From assembly GCF_026127265.1 (NCBI RefSeq), contig NZ_WWFG01000001.1:3263501-3327500 (forward strand): 64,000 nt of DNA, read 5' to 3'. Both the position numbers and the translations under genes were made by a program. Below the pieces are notes generated by a model. The model ran no database searches. It was not told the origin of the DNA and saw only the letters and a list, made by a program, of their open reading frames with translations. Positions 54,963 to 63,190 of this stretch are shown in pieces. Numbering within the stretch: the first letter of the stretch is position 1; each line of letters opens with the position of its first letter. The stretch comes from Nostoc sp. KVJ3 (GTDB taxonomy: Bacteria > Cyanobacteriota > Cyanobacteriia > Cyanobacteriales > Nostocaceae).

Positions 54963-55829
54963 ATGCCTGAACTGCCTGAAGTTGAAACAGTCCGAAAGGG
55001 TCTAAATCAGTTGACCCTTAACCAAGAAATTACGGGTGGAGATGTGTTGCTCAATCGCACCATCGCCTACCCGTTTTCTGTTGATGAGTTTATTGATGGA
55101 ATTAAAAAGAGTGCGATCGCTACTTGGCATCGTCGTGGTAAATATCTCCTCGCTGAACTTTCTTCCCCTTCCTCAACCAGTTGGCTAGGGGTTCATCTGC
55201 GAATGACCGGTCAACTACTATGGGTGCATCGAGATGAACCATTACATAAGCACACACGGGTTAGATTATTCTTTGGGGATCAGCAGGAATTGCGTTTTGT
55301 CGATCAACGTACCTTCGGTAAAATTTGGTGGGTTCCGCCTGGTGTTGCTGTAGAAAGTATTATGACTGGTTTGGCAAAACTGGCAGCAGATCCATTTTCA
55401 CCGGAATTCACTGTTGAATATCTAGCAAGCAAACTCAAAAACCGTCGCCGTCCGATTAAGACTGCGCTACTAGATCAATCGGTGGTGGCGGGATTAGGTA
55501 ACATTTATGCCGATGAAGCCTTGTTTAAGAGTGGAATTTTACCTGAAACTTTGTGTATAGATTTACAGCTAAAGCAAATTGAGCTTTTACGAACAGCCAT
55601 AATTCAAGTTTTAGAAACCAGCATTCAGGCTGGGGGTACAACTTTTAGTAATTTCTTAAGTGTTCAGGGTGTCAACGGCAATTATGGTGGTGTTGCCTGG
55701 GTTTATAATCGCGCTGGAGAACCCTGTCGAGTTTGTGGTATGCCAATTCAACGGATTAGGCTAGCTGGGCGATCTAGTCATTTTTGCCTACAGTGTCAAA
55801 CGTTAGGGGGAGTTAGGAGACGCGATTAA
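54963..55829 (+). CDS. mutM: Formamidopyrimidine-DNA glycosylase
   Basis: 288 residues. PELPEVETVRKGL supplies the catalytic Pro2 and Glu3. LGVHLRMTGQLLW and the helix-two-turn-helix IYADEALFKSGILPE follow, and the C-terminal zinc finger is C255/C258/C275/C278. The enzyme removes 8-oxoguanine and nicks the strand. The surroundings (psaE before, ndhO after) agree with a need for oxidative damage repair in a phototroph. Start ATG is preceded by an AT-rich leader. Confidence 0.96.
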   Translation: MPELPEVETVRKGLNQLTLNQEITGGDVLLNRTIAYPFSVDEFIDGIKKSAIATWHRRGKYLLAELSSPSSTSWLGVHLRMTGQLLWVHRDEPLHKHTRVRLFFGDQQELRFVDQRTFGKIWWVPPGVAVESIMTGLAKLAADPFSPEFTVEYLASKLKNRRRPIKTALLDQSVVAGLGNIYADEALFKSGILPETLCIDLQLKQIELLRTAIIQVLETSIQAGGTTFSNFLSVQGVNGNYGGVAWVYNRAGEPCRVCGMPIQRIRLAGRSSHFCLQCQTLGGVRRRD

Positions 55830-55915
55830 TCGCTTCTGTACAAGAATTTTTATTTCTAATTCGGAAGTCCCCTAAAATGCAGATAAAACAATCTAGAAAT
55901 TTGAGAGGGGAATTC

Positions 55916-56131
55916 ATGGCAGTTAAAAAGGGAGATATGGTTCGCGCCATCCGCGAGAAACTGGAAAACAGTCTAGAAGCAAAAGCTAGTGATACTCGCT
56001 TTCCTTCTTATTTGTTTGAAACCAAGGGCGAAATTGTCGATGTCAAAGGTGATTACGCCCTGATTAAGTTTGGGAAAGTGCCAACACCAAACGTTTGGTT
56101 ACGTGTAGATCAACTGGAAGAGTTTAAATAA
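55916..56131 (+). CDS. ndhO: NAD(P)H-quinone oxidoreductase subunit O
   Basis: 71 residues from ATG 55916 (MAVKKGDMVRAIREKLENSL), preferred to the in-frame 55877 start because GAGGGGAATTC is a good ribosome site there and because homologues begin here. TKGEIVDVKGDYALIKFG and VPTPNVWLRVDQLEEF are the conserved core. NdhO is a peripheral subunit of the photosynthetic NDH-1 complex at the thylakoid, near the ferredoxin docking side. A hairpin (56146-56174) follows the stop. Confidence 0.96.
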   Translation: MAVKKGDMVRAIREKLENSLEAKASDTRFPSYLFETKGEIVDVKGDYALIKFGKVPTPNVWLRVDQLEEFK

Positions 56132-56145
56132 TCCAGCAAAAATAA

Positions 56146-56174
56146 AAGGCAGTAGGTTCAAATCCCACTGCCTT
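56146..56174 (+). terminator. Hairpin after ndhO (tRNA T-arm-like loop)
   Basis: AAGGCAGT pairs with ACTGCCTT around AGGTTCAAATCCC and is followed by ATTGTTATT. It functions as a plausible terminator. The GGTTCAAATCC loop looks like a tRNA T-loop, but no other tRNA part precedes it. Confidence 0.5.
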
Positions 56175-56232
56175 ATTGTTATTCCAAAATTCATTACCCC
56201 ATAAAAACCAACATCACAAGATTGGTTTGGCG

Positions 56233-56589
56233 TTAGCGGCGGGAATCTTGATCTGCGGGATCGCCATAGGGATCTTCGCTAGCTGGGCGGACGTCACCAA
56301 ACTCCCCTGTGTCTGCGGGGTCGCCGTAAGGGTCTTCGCTAGCTGGGCGAACATTGCCGTAAGACGCGATATCTGCGGGATCGCCGTAGGGGTCTTCACT
56401 GGCTGGGCTGACATTGCCGTAAGATGCTGGATCTGCGGGATCGCCATAAGGATCTTCGCTGGCTGGACGTACATTGCGATCGCCTCCGCCAGGGCGTAGC
56501 CCATCGCGCAATTTGGCATCTTCTTCAGCTTGATCGCTGTTCGATCCCAAAAGCAAATCTTTCGCCTTTCGGAAAAATTCATCTACCAT
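56233..56589 (-). CDS. Tandem-repeat acidic protein (SEDPYGDPAD repeats)
   Basis: 118 residues. After a helical start (VDEFFRKAKDLLLGSNSDQAEEDAKL) the protein has four copies of an approximately 20-residue unit NVRPASEDPYGDPADxASYG. It has no signal peptide. DNA units are 60 bp and very alike, so copy number may vary among strains. An overlapping open frame on the same strand is ruled out because only this frame gives coherent repeats. Similar SEDPYGDPAD proteins occur in other cyanobacteria without known function. Confidence 0.7.
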   Translation of the reverse strand: MVDEFFRKAKDLLLGSNSDQAEEDAKLRDGLRPGGGDRNVRPASEDPYGDPADPASYGNVSPASEDPYGDPADIASYGNVRPASEDPYGDPADTGEFGDVRPASEDPYGDPADQDSRR

Positions 56590-56684
56590 AATCTATCTCC
56601 TGATTTAAGTTCGTGTTTCCGACGTGCGCGATCGGCGTTATCCTCCGGGAAACCCGCTTTCTTATTTACACACGCTTGGCTGAT

Positions 56685-57176
56685 CTAGAGTGCCGGAGCC
56701 GCCTCTGAAGTTATACCAGTGAGATCGCGACCTGTAGTACTCCGGTTATAGCCTTGAAATTGCCGATATTTTTGGGCTTCCGATTCGGGGACTCGAATTC
56801 CTTCTGATGGTGGCGTTACCCAGTGGGCGCGATGTTCTGCATCACGGTAGTATACACGCCCGTTCTTGGAAAGATAGTACTTACCTTGCGCTCCTTCTTG
56901 GGAAGCATTTTTATGCTGATTGTAGAGGTAATAAAGTCCCGCAGCACCTGCCAAAATTGCTACTTTCTGCCCTGTAGATAAGCCTTTCTTGGCTTCGGGT
57001 TGGTTTGTGGTGCGATCGCTCACTGTTCTACCAACACTATCATCAACAGGTGGTGGAACTGAAGCATTTCGAGAACCGCCTCCACAGCTACTCAGTAAGG
57101 GTACCATTAGCAATCCTGAAAGCAGCACTGCGAATAGACGCGAAACTATTTTACGTTCTTTATATATTGTAATCAT
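56685..57176 (-). CDS. Predicted lipoprotein with Gly-rich motif
   Basis: 163 residues. The signal peptide ends in the lipobox LLSSC (Cys near 31), followed by a GGGSRN flexible linker. Residues ~65-85 (STGQKVAILAGAAGLYYLYN) may be a second short hydrophobic segment. GKYYLSKNGRVYYRDAEHRA and HWVTPPSEGIRVPE follow as a basic core. The lipid-anchored protein probably sits in the envelope; no family is recognised. Confidence 0.72.
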   Translation of the reverse strand: MITIYKERKIVSRLFAVLLSGLLMVPLLSSCGGGSRNASVPPPVDDSVGRTVSDRTTNQPEAKKGLSTGQKVAILAGAAGLYYLYNQHKNASQEGAQGKYYLSKNGRVYYRDAEHRAHWVTPPSEGIRVPESEAQKYRQFQGYNRSTTGRDLTGITSEAAPAL

Positions 57177-57513
57177 CGGATTTCTTCATCACCTGTATTT
57201 GCTAAAAGCCTTGCTGTTGCAAAAATCAAGTTGGAATTTATGTTATTTCACCTGGGATTGAAAAAACATATACCACTCAATTTGTAACTGCACTAGCTAC
57301 AGCGTTTAACTGTCATGATGATCGATTTTCTCAAGTATTCCATCCTGCCTTTGAGAGAAACTGCATTCATCCCAAGGAAATATATTATTGATTTTTGATT
57401 AACGGGACTTAAATATTTTTGAGGCAGAAATAAACCTCAAACTCATGCAGGGTAAGCGAAACACACCAAACGCTCAAAAATAGCTAAAACCCTGATAGAT
57501 TAATAAACATTAA
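57177..57513. other. Intergenic region
   Basis: 337 bp of AT-rich DNA between the lipoprotein and the Uma2 gene ends; no gene, hairpin or repeat of note. Confidence 0.45.
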
Positions 57514-58278
57514 TTAAATTGTTTCTGGGTCTATATTTAACTCTCGCAATTTTGCTGCCAAACGTTCAGCTTTTTGAGCTTCCTGTTGTGCCTTTTGTTC
57601 TGCCTGTTGTGCTTTTTGTTCTGCCTGTTGTGCCTTTTGTTCTGCCTGTTGTGCCTTTTGTTCTGCCTGTTGTGCCGTTTCTTCAGGTGTAGGGACTATT
57701 TGATCGTCTGGTGTAAAAAATCGCAATACTCCCTGATAAATTCCTAGATATAATCCTAGCTGTTTACTCCACAAATATCCTTGCTCTGAAGCTTGTAAAG
57801 GTTGATACTCTCCATCTACTAAATGAAATCCTGCAAATTCTAATGTATATGGGTCAAACCAAAAATAATCGGGTGTGCGGAAGGTATTTTGATAAATTTC
57901 TTTCTTTAAACCTTTGTCAGTATTAACTGTGGAGTTAGATAAAATTTCGAGAATGACATTTGGATATTTGCCATCTTCTTCCCACACTACCCAACTTTTA
58001 CGGGTTTTACGTTCAGTTCCCAGCACTACAAAAAAGTCTGGCCCTCTAAACTTTTCTGATTTGCGTTGGTGTGGACTGTAGTAGATAGTCAGGTTTCCCG
58101 CCGAGTAAAAATCATTTCTATCTCGCCACAACCATTCTAGACATTGCAAAAGTAAGATTATTTGTCGTAAATGCAGTTCAGTTTCCAAGGGAGGTTCATC
58201 ACTTAATAAATCACCAGGAGGAAAGATAACATCTTCGCAGATGCCTGTTTCGGAATCTAATTCTTGGGCAATCGTCAT
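57514..58278 (-). CDS. Uma2 family protein with C-terminal heptad repeats
   Basis: 254 residues. The Uma2-type core (~1-190) holds FRGPDFFVVLG and VVWEEDGKYPNVILEILSNST, with the Asp and Glu-Leu-Glu type residues of a nuclease-like fold, then QNTFRTPDYFWFDPYTLEF. Residues ~200-240 are five 7-residue AEQKAQQ repeats made by 21-bp DNA repeats (about 57580-57675), forming a coiled coil. The C-terminal ending LAAKLRELNIDPETI is typical of cyanobacterial Uma2 proteins. Role unknown. Confidence 0.85.
   Translation of the reverse strand: MTIAQELDSETGICEDVIFPPGDLLSDEPPLETELHLRQIILLLQCLEWLWRDRNDFYSAGNLTIYYSPHQRKSEKFRGPDFFVVLGTERKTRKSWVVWEEDGKYPNVILEILSNSTVNTDKGLKKEIYQNTFRTPDYFWFDPYTLEFAGFHLVDGEYQPLQASEQGYLWSKQLGLYLGIYQGVLRFFTPDDQIVPTPEETAQQAEQKAQQAEQKAQQAEQKAQQAEQKAQQEAQKAERLAAKLRELNIDPETI
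57580..57675. repeat. 21-bp tandem repeat within the Uma2 gene
   Basis: Five near-identical units of TGTTGTGCCTTTTGTTCTGCC. Slippage in multiples of 21 bp would keep the frame. Confidence 0.8.
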
Positions 58279-58293
58279 AGAATTGATAGGGCA

Positions 58294-58494
58294 TCAAGTA
58301 GTTAATACTAATGTACCACGGGGCGACAGGGGCGGGGCGATCGCAGTATTCATTATCTCTAACAATTCTTCCTCTGCCTCATGAACTGACTTGCAAAATT
58401 TAAAATATATATCATCCAAATCATTTACAGAGTTTGTTAATTCCGCAATACTTTCTTTCTCAACAAACCTTGTCAAAGCTGGTAGTTGTGCCAA
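58294..58494 (-). CDS. Possible small protein upstream of Uma2
   Basis: 66 codons ending 15 bp before the Uma2 start, so it could share its transcript. Acidic helical text (EELTNSVNDLDDIYFKFCKS-like) with no signal or membrane segment and no family recognised. It runs against the kinase promoter region; the kinase start is placed at 58525, so the two do not overlap. Confidence 0.35.
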   Translation of the reverse strand: MAQLPALTRFVEKESIAELTNSVNDLDDIYFKFCKSVHEAEEELLEIMNTAIAPPLSPRGTLVLTT

Positions 58495-58524
58495 GATGAA
58501 TTTGAGGACTTAGGCAGTGACACA

Positions 58525-59904
58525 ATGTTAGGACAATTATTAGATGGACGTTACCAAGTCCTTCAAGTCTTAGGTGGAGGTGGATTTGGTCAAACTTATA
58601 TAGCCCAAGATACCCATCGGCCAGGTTTTCCGAAATGCGTTGTCAAACATCTTTTGCCCGTCACTCGTAGCCCTGAATTTCTCGAAACTGCGAGACGGCT
58701 ATTTAGCAGTGAAGCAGAAACACTAGAACAATTGGGCAACCATGACCAAATCCCTCGGCTATTAGCCTATTTTGAAGATAACCAAGAGTTCTTCTTAGTG
58801 CAAGAATTCGTTGAAGGGCATACTCTGAAAGCGGAACTCTTACCCAATCAACCTTGGACAGAATATCAAGTAATTCAACTCCTCCAACAGATGTTGGGTA
58901 TTCTGCAATTTATTCACAATCACAACGTTATCCATCGAGATATCAAGCCGGATAATATCATTAGGCGGCAACAAGACGGTAAGCTAGTGCTGATTGATTT
59001 TGGTGCAGTTAAACAAGTTCAAACTCAACTGCTTACAGTTCCAGGGCGCACGGGGGCTACTATTATTATTGGCACTCCAGGATATATGTCTACAGAACAG
59101 GGGCAAGGTAAGCCCCGTCTTAATAGCGATATTTATTCTTTGGGTATTATTGGCATCCAATCACTGACGGGGTTACATCCGATAAACTTTGAGGAAGATC
59201 CAGATACAGGAGAAATTTCTTGGCAGCATCACGCTAATGTCAGTTCTGAGTTAGCATCTGTCCTATCTAAGATGGTGCTACACCACTTTAAACAGCGCTA
59301 TCAGTCTGCGGCTGAAGTTCTACAGGTACTTAAGCATCTTGACACTAAAGTAGAACCGCCATTATCTAAATCATCATCTTTTACACAACCACCTCAACCG
59401 TCACTTTCTCCACAAAACTCAATTGGATATCCGCCTGTTTCTATCTTGTCTGCGGAAAATTACAGCCGCTTAGAAACAATTCTTTTGGAATTTGTCGGCC
59501 CTGTTGCTTCAAGATTACTACGACAAGTTGCCGTCTCAGTACCTAACTGCGAAGAATTAATTAGTCAACTAGCCCTTCATCTTCGAGGAAATCAACAAAT
59601 TGATTTTAAGAAGAAAACAATGTTTCTACTAGAGAAACCTACTCTTCTACAGGAACTTACTGTTATATCTGAAATTCAGACAAATAATGTACCAACCCAA
59701 GAACTTCAAGTAATCAACGACAGCTTTGTGCATCAGTGCGAACGCGATCTAGCTGATTTAATTGGCCCAATAGCTAAGTTCTTAGTCCAAAAAGCTGTTA
59801 AATCTTCTGGGCAAATTTCCCGTACAGAATTTGTCAAAATTTTAGCATCACAAATTCCCGAACCTCAAAAAGCTTTGCAATTTCAGCAACGCTTGCTTTC
59901 TTGA
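58525..59904 (+). CDS. Ser/Thr protein kinase with duplicated C-terminal domain
   Basis: 459 residues from ATG 58525; an upstream in-frame ATG at 58486 lacks homology. The kinase domain is complete: Gly loop GGGGFGQTY, Lys41, HRDIKPDN (Asp139), DFG at 158-160, and the APE-like segment TPGYMSTEQG. A Pro/Ser linker (~290-315) is followed by two related ~65-residue units (LLEFVGPVASRLLRQVAVSV and LADLIGPIAKFLVQKAVKSS), a module seen at the end of several Nostoc kinases. There is no membrane segment, so it is soluble. Targets are unknown. Confidence 0.92.
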   Translation: MLGQLLDGRYQVLQVLGGGGFGQTYIAQDTHRPGFPKCVVKHLLPVTRSPEFLETARRLFSSEAETLEQLGNHDQIPRLLAYFEDNQEFFLVQEFVEGHTLKAELLPNQPWTEYQVIQLLQQMLGILQFIHNHNVIHRDIKPDNIIRRQQDGKLVLIDFGAVKQVQTQLLTVPGRTGATIIIGTPGYMSTEQGQGKPRLNSDIYSLGIIGIQSLTGLHPINFEEDPDTGEISWQHHANVSSELASVLSKMVLHHFKQRYQSAAEVLQVLKHLDTKVEPPLSKSSSFTQPPQPSLSPQNSIGYPPVSILSAENYSRLETILLEFVGPVASRLLRQVAVSVPNCEELISQLALHLRGNQQIDFKKKTMFLLEKPTLLQELTVISEIQTNNVPTQELQVINDSFVHQCERDLADLIGPIAKFLVQKAVKSSGQISRTEFVKILASQIPEPQKALQFQQRLLS

Positions 59905-59952
59905 TATTTTAAATATTGCGTTTTTTCTGCGTTAACTACAAATCAACAATTA

Positions 59953-60866
59953 CTAGCTCTGGTTATTCAGCATCTCCAGAGCTATTTTTAAACTAGCTTT
60001 CATCCGATTAAATGCTTCTGCTAACCCACCAATCTCATCATTAGAGCTTTCTTCAAAATCAGCACTCATATCACCAACACTAACTTTTTGGGCTATTTTT
60101 TCAATCCTTCTGAGCCTCTGAATTACATATTTTTTGATTAAGAAGTTAATTAAGAAAACTACGATCGCAAAGATCGTAATTAAAAGTCCCATGAGTAACG
60201 TCCAAGATCGTTGGGCATTGGCAAAAATATCTTGAGAAGGAACAGAGATGATTTGAGCAGAAACAATCTGATTGAGTTGCCAGCCAAAACCATTTTCTGA
60301 ACCATAATTTACCAATTGACTTTTCGGAGCCTGATCTGGTGTAGAATGACATCGCAGACATTTCTGTTGTGTAATCTTTAGTGGTTGAGCAATATAAAAT
60401 ACTTCGCCTTCTGACAATTTACGAAAGCCTGTAATTTCTTGAAGTTTGGAGTCGTTACGAAACCTTTCTACAAGTTGAGTTTCAAAAATATCAGCTTTAT
60501 CTGCTAAATTAGTTGGATTAATTGTTGCATCTTTATGAAAAAAGTTTTCAAATTCGGGCTTTTTACGAAAATTCTCAAAAACTTCTTTAGAGGAAAAAGT
60601 TGGTACAACTTCCGGCATGAACGTTGGGTTGGTGTCTAGTTTCGGCTCTAATAGGGATCTATCCGATTTTGTGTATAATCTCTAACTGCGTTCACCATTT
60701 GGATGAGAATCTGCGCTTGAGAAGTTACTTCATTTTGCGCTCTCCCCTGAAGTACACTGGATAAGGCAACGCCACTTCCCACAATACTGATTATGAAAAC
60801 TAATATTAAAAGTAAGTTAAATTTAGCACCTATTTTTAAGTTTTTTAACGTAATGTTGTTTAACAT
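59953..60866 (-). pseudogene. Tll0287-like (DUF3365) haem-motif HAMP sensor with a single-base frameshift
   Basis: The upstream segment (60866-60648) has one membrane helix and reads VRDYTQNRIDP before it stops. The rest (from about 60660 down to 59953) continues in another frame as LLEPKLDTNPTFMPEVVPTF, exactly the expected text. One missing C in the GATCCC run near 60660 explains the shift. The remainder has the haem-like CLRCH (CxxCH) motif, a second membrane helix and a HAMP domain. The family is a redox or haem sensor. The frameshift may be real or a sequencing error. Confidence 0.82.
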
Positions 60867-61047
60867 AACCTAACTAACGAAGGTGGTGTCTGAGTTTGTC
60901 TAATATTTATTTATACTTGTTAGAAAGCATCTCAACAATATTTAAATAAATATTAATTTTTTTCTGCAACATAACCTACTTAGGCAGCAGTAAAGCCGAT
61001 CTAAATTAGTCCTGAAAACCAAGTTATTTACTTAAGCATAATTAGTG

Positions 61048-61902
61048 ATGTTTTTGCGATTTCCCCGACGTTTATTTCTGTTTCATCTGCTAGGTTTTAC
61101 ATTTGCTGCTTGCAAAACACAAGACGGGGTTGAAGGTACGTTAACTATTGGCGTAATAAACTATGGTGGAGGCGAACAGATAATTAATCAATATGCTAAA
61201 TTTAATAGTTATTTGGGTGAAAAAACAAACTCATATATTCAACTAGAGCCTGTTTTTAATGAAAATAGAGCAGTTGAACGCCTTCAGGCTCGTGCTTGGT
61301 CATTGGTATTTGCTCCACCGGGTTTAGCGGCGATCGCGATCGCCCGTCACCAATATATTCCTCTATTTCCTTTAATCGGTATTAGCAATTTACGCTCAAT
61401 CTTCGTTGTTCGTAAAGACAATCCGATCGCTGATTTGAAACAACTCCAAGGTAAAACAGTGGCTTTAGGTCAGCTAGGTTCTGCCACCGGATATTATTTT
61501 CCTCTTTACAATCTTTACGGTACAACACTAGCTGAGATCCTATTTGCACCCACACCTAAAGCTGCACTAGAATCGGTAGCCCAAGGAAAAGCGATCGCTT
61601 GTGCTGTCTCTGAGGCAGAATTGGCTCTCTATGCTTCACAGTTAAGATCGACCGAATTTCGCATCCTATTTAAAGACCCTCACTATGTACCATTAGGCGT
61701 AGTCTTGATTGGGCCTAACGTAGAAAGTAACCGCCAAGAGTTCATCCGCAAAGTGATGAGTGATTCGCCTTCTGGTTTAGCTCAAGAAGTGGGGTATGTA
61801 CCCAATGGACAAGTACCAGATTACAAATACATGATTTCTGTAGTTGATCGGGTTAGTTCTATTACTTCTAAGCTACAAAATAAGCCGGTTCGATTGTTTT
61901 AA
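61048..61902 (+). CDS. PhnD-like periplasmic binding lipoprotein
   Basis: 284 residues from ATG 61048 (the GTG at 61045 is one codon earlier). The signal ends in a lipobox FAAC (Cys near 21). The binding domain has LTIGVINYGGGEQIINQYAK, WSLVFAPPGLAAIAIARHQY, then DLKQLQGKTVALGQLGSATG and FRILFKDPHYVPLGVVLIGP, as in phosphate/phosphonate-type (PhnD/SsuA) proteins. No permease or ATPase gene is nearby. Divergent from the haem-motif sensor gene, so it may act as a ligand-binding partner of a sensor rather than of a transporter. Confidence 0.85.
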   Translation: MFLRFPRRLFLFHLLGFTFAACKTQDGVEGTLTIGVINYGGGEQIINQYAKFNSYLGEKTNSYIQLEPVFNENRAVERLQARAWSLVFAPPGLAAIAIARHQYIPLFPLIGISNLRSIFVVRKDNPIADLKQLQGKTVALGQLGSATGYYFPLYNLYGTTLAEILFAPTPKAALESVAQGKAIACAVSEAELALYASQLRSTEFRILFKDPHYVPLGVVLIGPNVESNRQEFIRKVMSDSPSGLAQEVGYVPNGQVPDYKYMISVVDRVSSITSKLQNKPVRLF

Positions 61903-61921
61903 TTGACATCATAGTGATTGC

Positions 61922-62692
61922 TCAAAAAAATAATTTAAATCGTGCTAGCTGGTTTTGAATAGTTTCTGTCAGGATTTTATTTAGTTCTGTGGTGTCTTGG
62001 AATTGCAAAATTTGCTGTGTAGGTAAGTCGAAGGGGAATTGTCCTTCAATGTCTGGACGTTGCATTTGTGCTAGTACAATCTGTTCAGATCGCTTACTTT
62101 GGATGGCATAGCCAATCTCAATACACACATTGGGACTGGGAATTAATTGGGGGGTTTCTTTACCGTCAATACTCGCGATGGGCGTGGTGTCAGCGATAAA
62201 TAACAAACTCTTACGGATTTTTCGCATGATCGTGCGGTTAATCCTGACAGTAGCACCACTAGGGCGAGAGGATTCTACTAATGTTAGAGGAAGGCGCGAT
62301 CGCAAGTTTAGACTATCTAAACTTTTTCGTAGTTCTTCTCTGAGAGCATTAGTCGCTGCAACATATTCAGTTTGATAGGATAAAAAAATCGTTGGTTCTA
62401 ACTGAGCTAACAGTGCTTGTTTAGTAAAATAGATTTCATGACTAATTAAGTCAATGTTGGCAACGCAATAGCCACCACTACCTTCAATATAAAATTCAAT
62501 ATTTTCCCCTTCTAGATAGCGCCCAAACCAAATTGATTTCTTAACTTCGTCGCTTTCTTCCAAAAAGTCTGCTCGCAATGCCGATCTCAGCAAGCTTTTT
62601 TTGCTTAAGCGAATGTCTGGGGGACGTTTTTCTAGTTCTGGAATCGGTTCGTAATCCTGTAGATACCACGCTCTGAGCGCAATAATTGACAT
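61922..62692 (-). CDS. Protein with a TIR-like (nucleotide-binding) C-terminal domain
   Basis: 256 residues. Residues 1-95 form an unrecognised domain. From ~100: TIFLSYQTEYVAATNALREE, then SLLFIADTTPI and SPNVCIEIGYAIQSKRSEQI. This order (a strand with S-Y/H, a middle strand with an acidic D, and a NV-x-EIGYA strand) resembles TIR-like and 2'-deoxyribosyltransferase-like proteins, where the Glu of EIGYA would be catalytic. Such enzymes often degrade NAD in immunity. The assignment is tentative. It stands alone on the minus strand. Confidence 0.55.
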   Translation of the reverse strand: MSIIALRAWYLQDYEPIPELEKRPPDIRLSKKSLLRSALRADFLEESDEVKKSIWFGRYLEGENIEFYIEGSGGYCVANIDLISHEIYFTKQALLAQLEPTIFLSYQTEYVAATNALREELRKSLDSLNLRSRLPLTLVESSRPSGATVRINRTIMRKIRKSLLFIADTTPIASIDGKETPQLIPSPNVCIEIGYAIQSKRSEQIVLAQMQRPDIEGQFPFDLPTQQILQFQDTTELNKILTETIQNQLARFKLFF

Positions 62693-63190
62693 AAGGCGCT
62701 ATTTAAACTGTTTTTCAATCTTTAGCTTAGTATAATCTTACACCAAGATTAGTCCATATCTGAGACTTCTTTATAAACACAACAACACCCAAACTTCTAC
62801 TCGCTGAATCATCTCCTCTCCTTATTTATCATAGTTAGGGATGTAATAACTCTCATCGCTTGTCTTAAACAAGTTATAAAAATCAGTTACAGCGCCCCCT
62901 AATCTTCCACATTTGAGGAAATAGCAGTTTTCGCGTTGGGTGTTGCTGTGTTTCGACGAGACAGATGTAAGTTAAACAGCGTCTTCATACCTCTTAATTA
63001 CGATTCCAAATGCAGCTGTTATATCTGCCAAGGAAGCTTACTTATTAGCTTCATTTATTAGATTATCACCTCTGGATAGGAGCGATTTTTTTTGCAACTA
63101 AACTTTACTTTTGACGGATTTTGAAGTTTTGAAATTAAAATTTTGTAATATTATGAAAATAAGTTGAAACATTGATTTATTTCTTGACCT
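62693..63190. other. Intergenic region
   Basis: 498 bp, AT-rich towards the kinase end. I see no clear promoter, hairpin, RNA or ORF above 60 codons and no repeat of the families described above. Confidence 0.45.

Noticed and set aside
56146..56174. tRNA gene suggested by a T-arm-like GGTTCAAATCC
   Set aside because: No acceptor, D-arm or anticodon arm precedes it; it is better explained as a terminator hairpin after ndhO.
56214..56582. Second open frame overlapping the SEDPYGDPAD protein on the minus strand
   Set aside because: It reads the same repeats out of phase (Ala/Pro-rich text), while the other frame has a clean start and coherent repeat protein.
62693..63190. Hidden RNA or gene in the gap before the histidine kinase
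   Set aside because: No hairpin with terminator, no promoter pair and no ORF could be supported.
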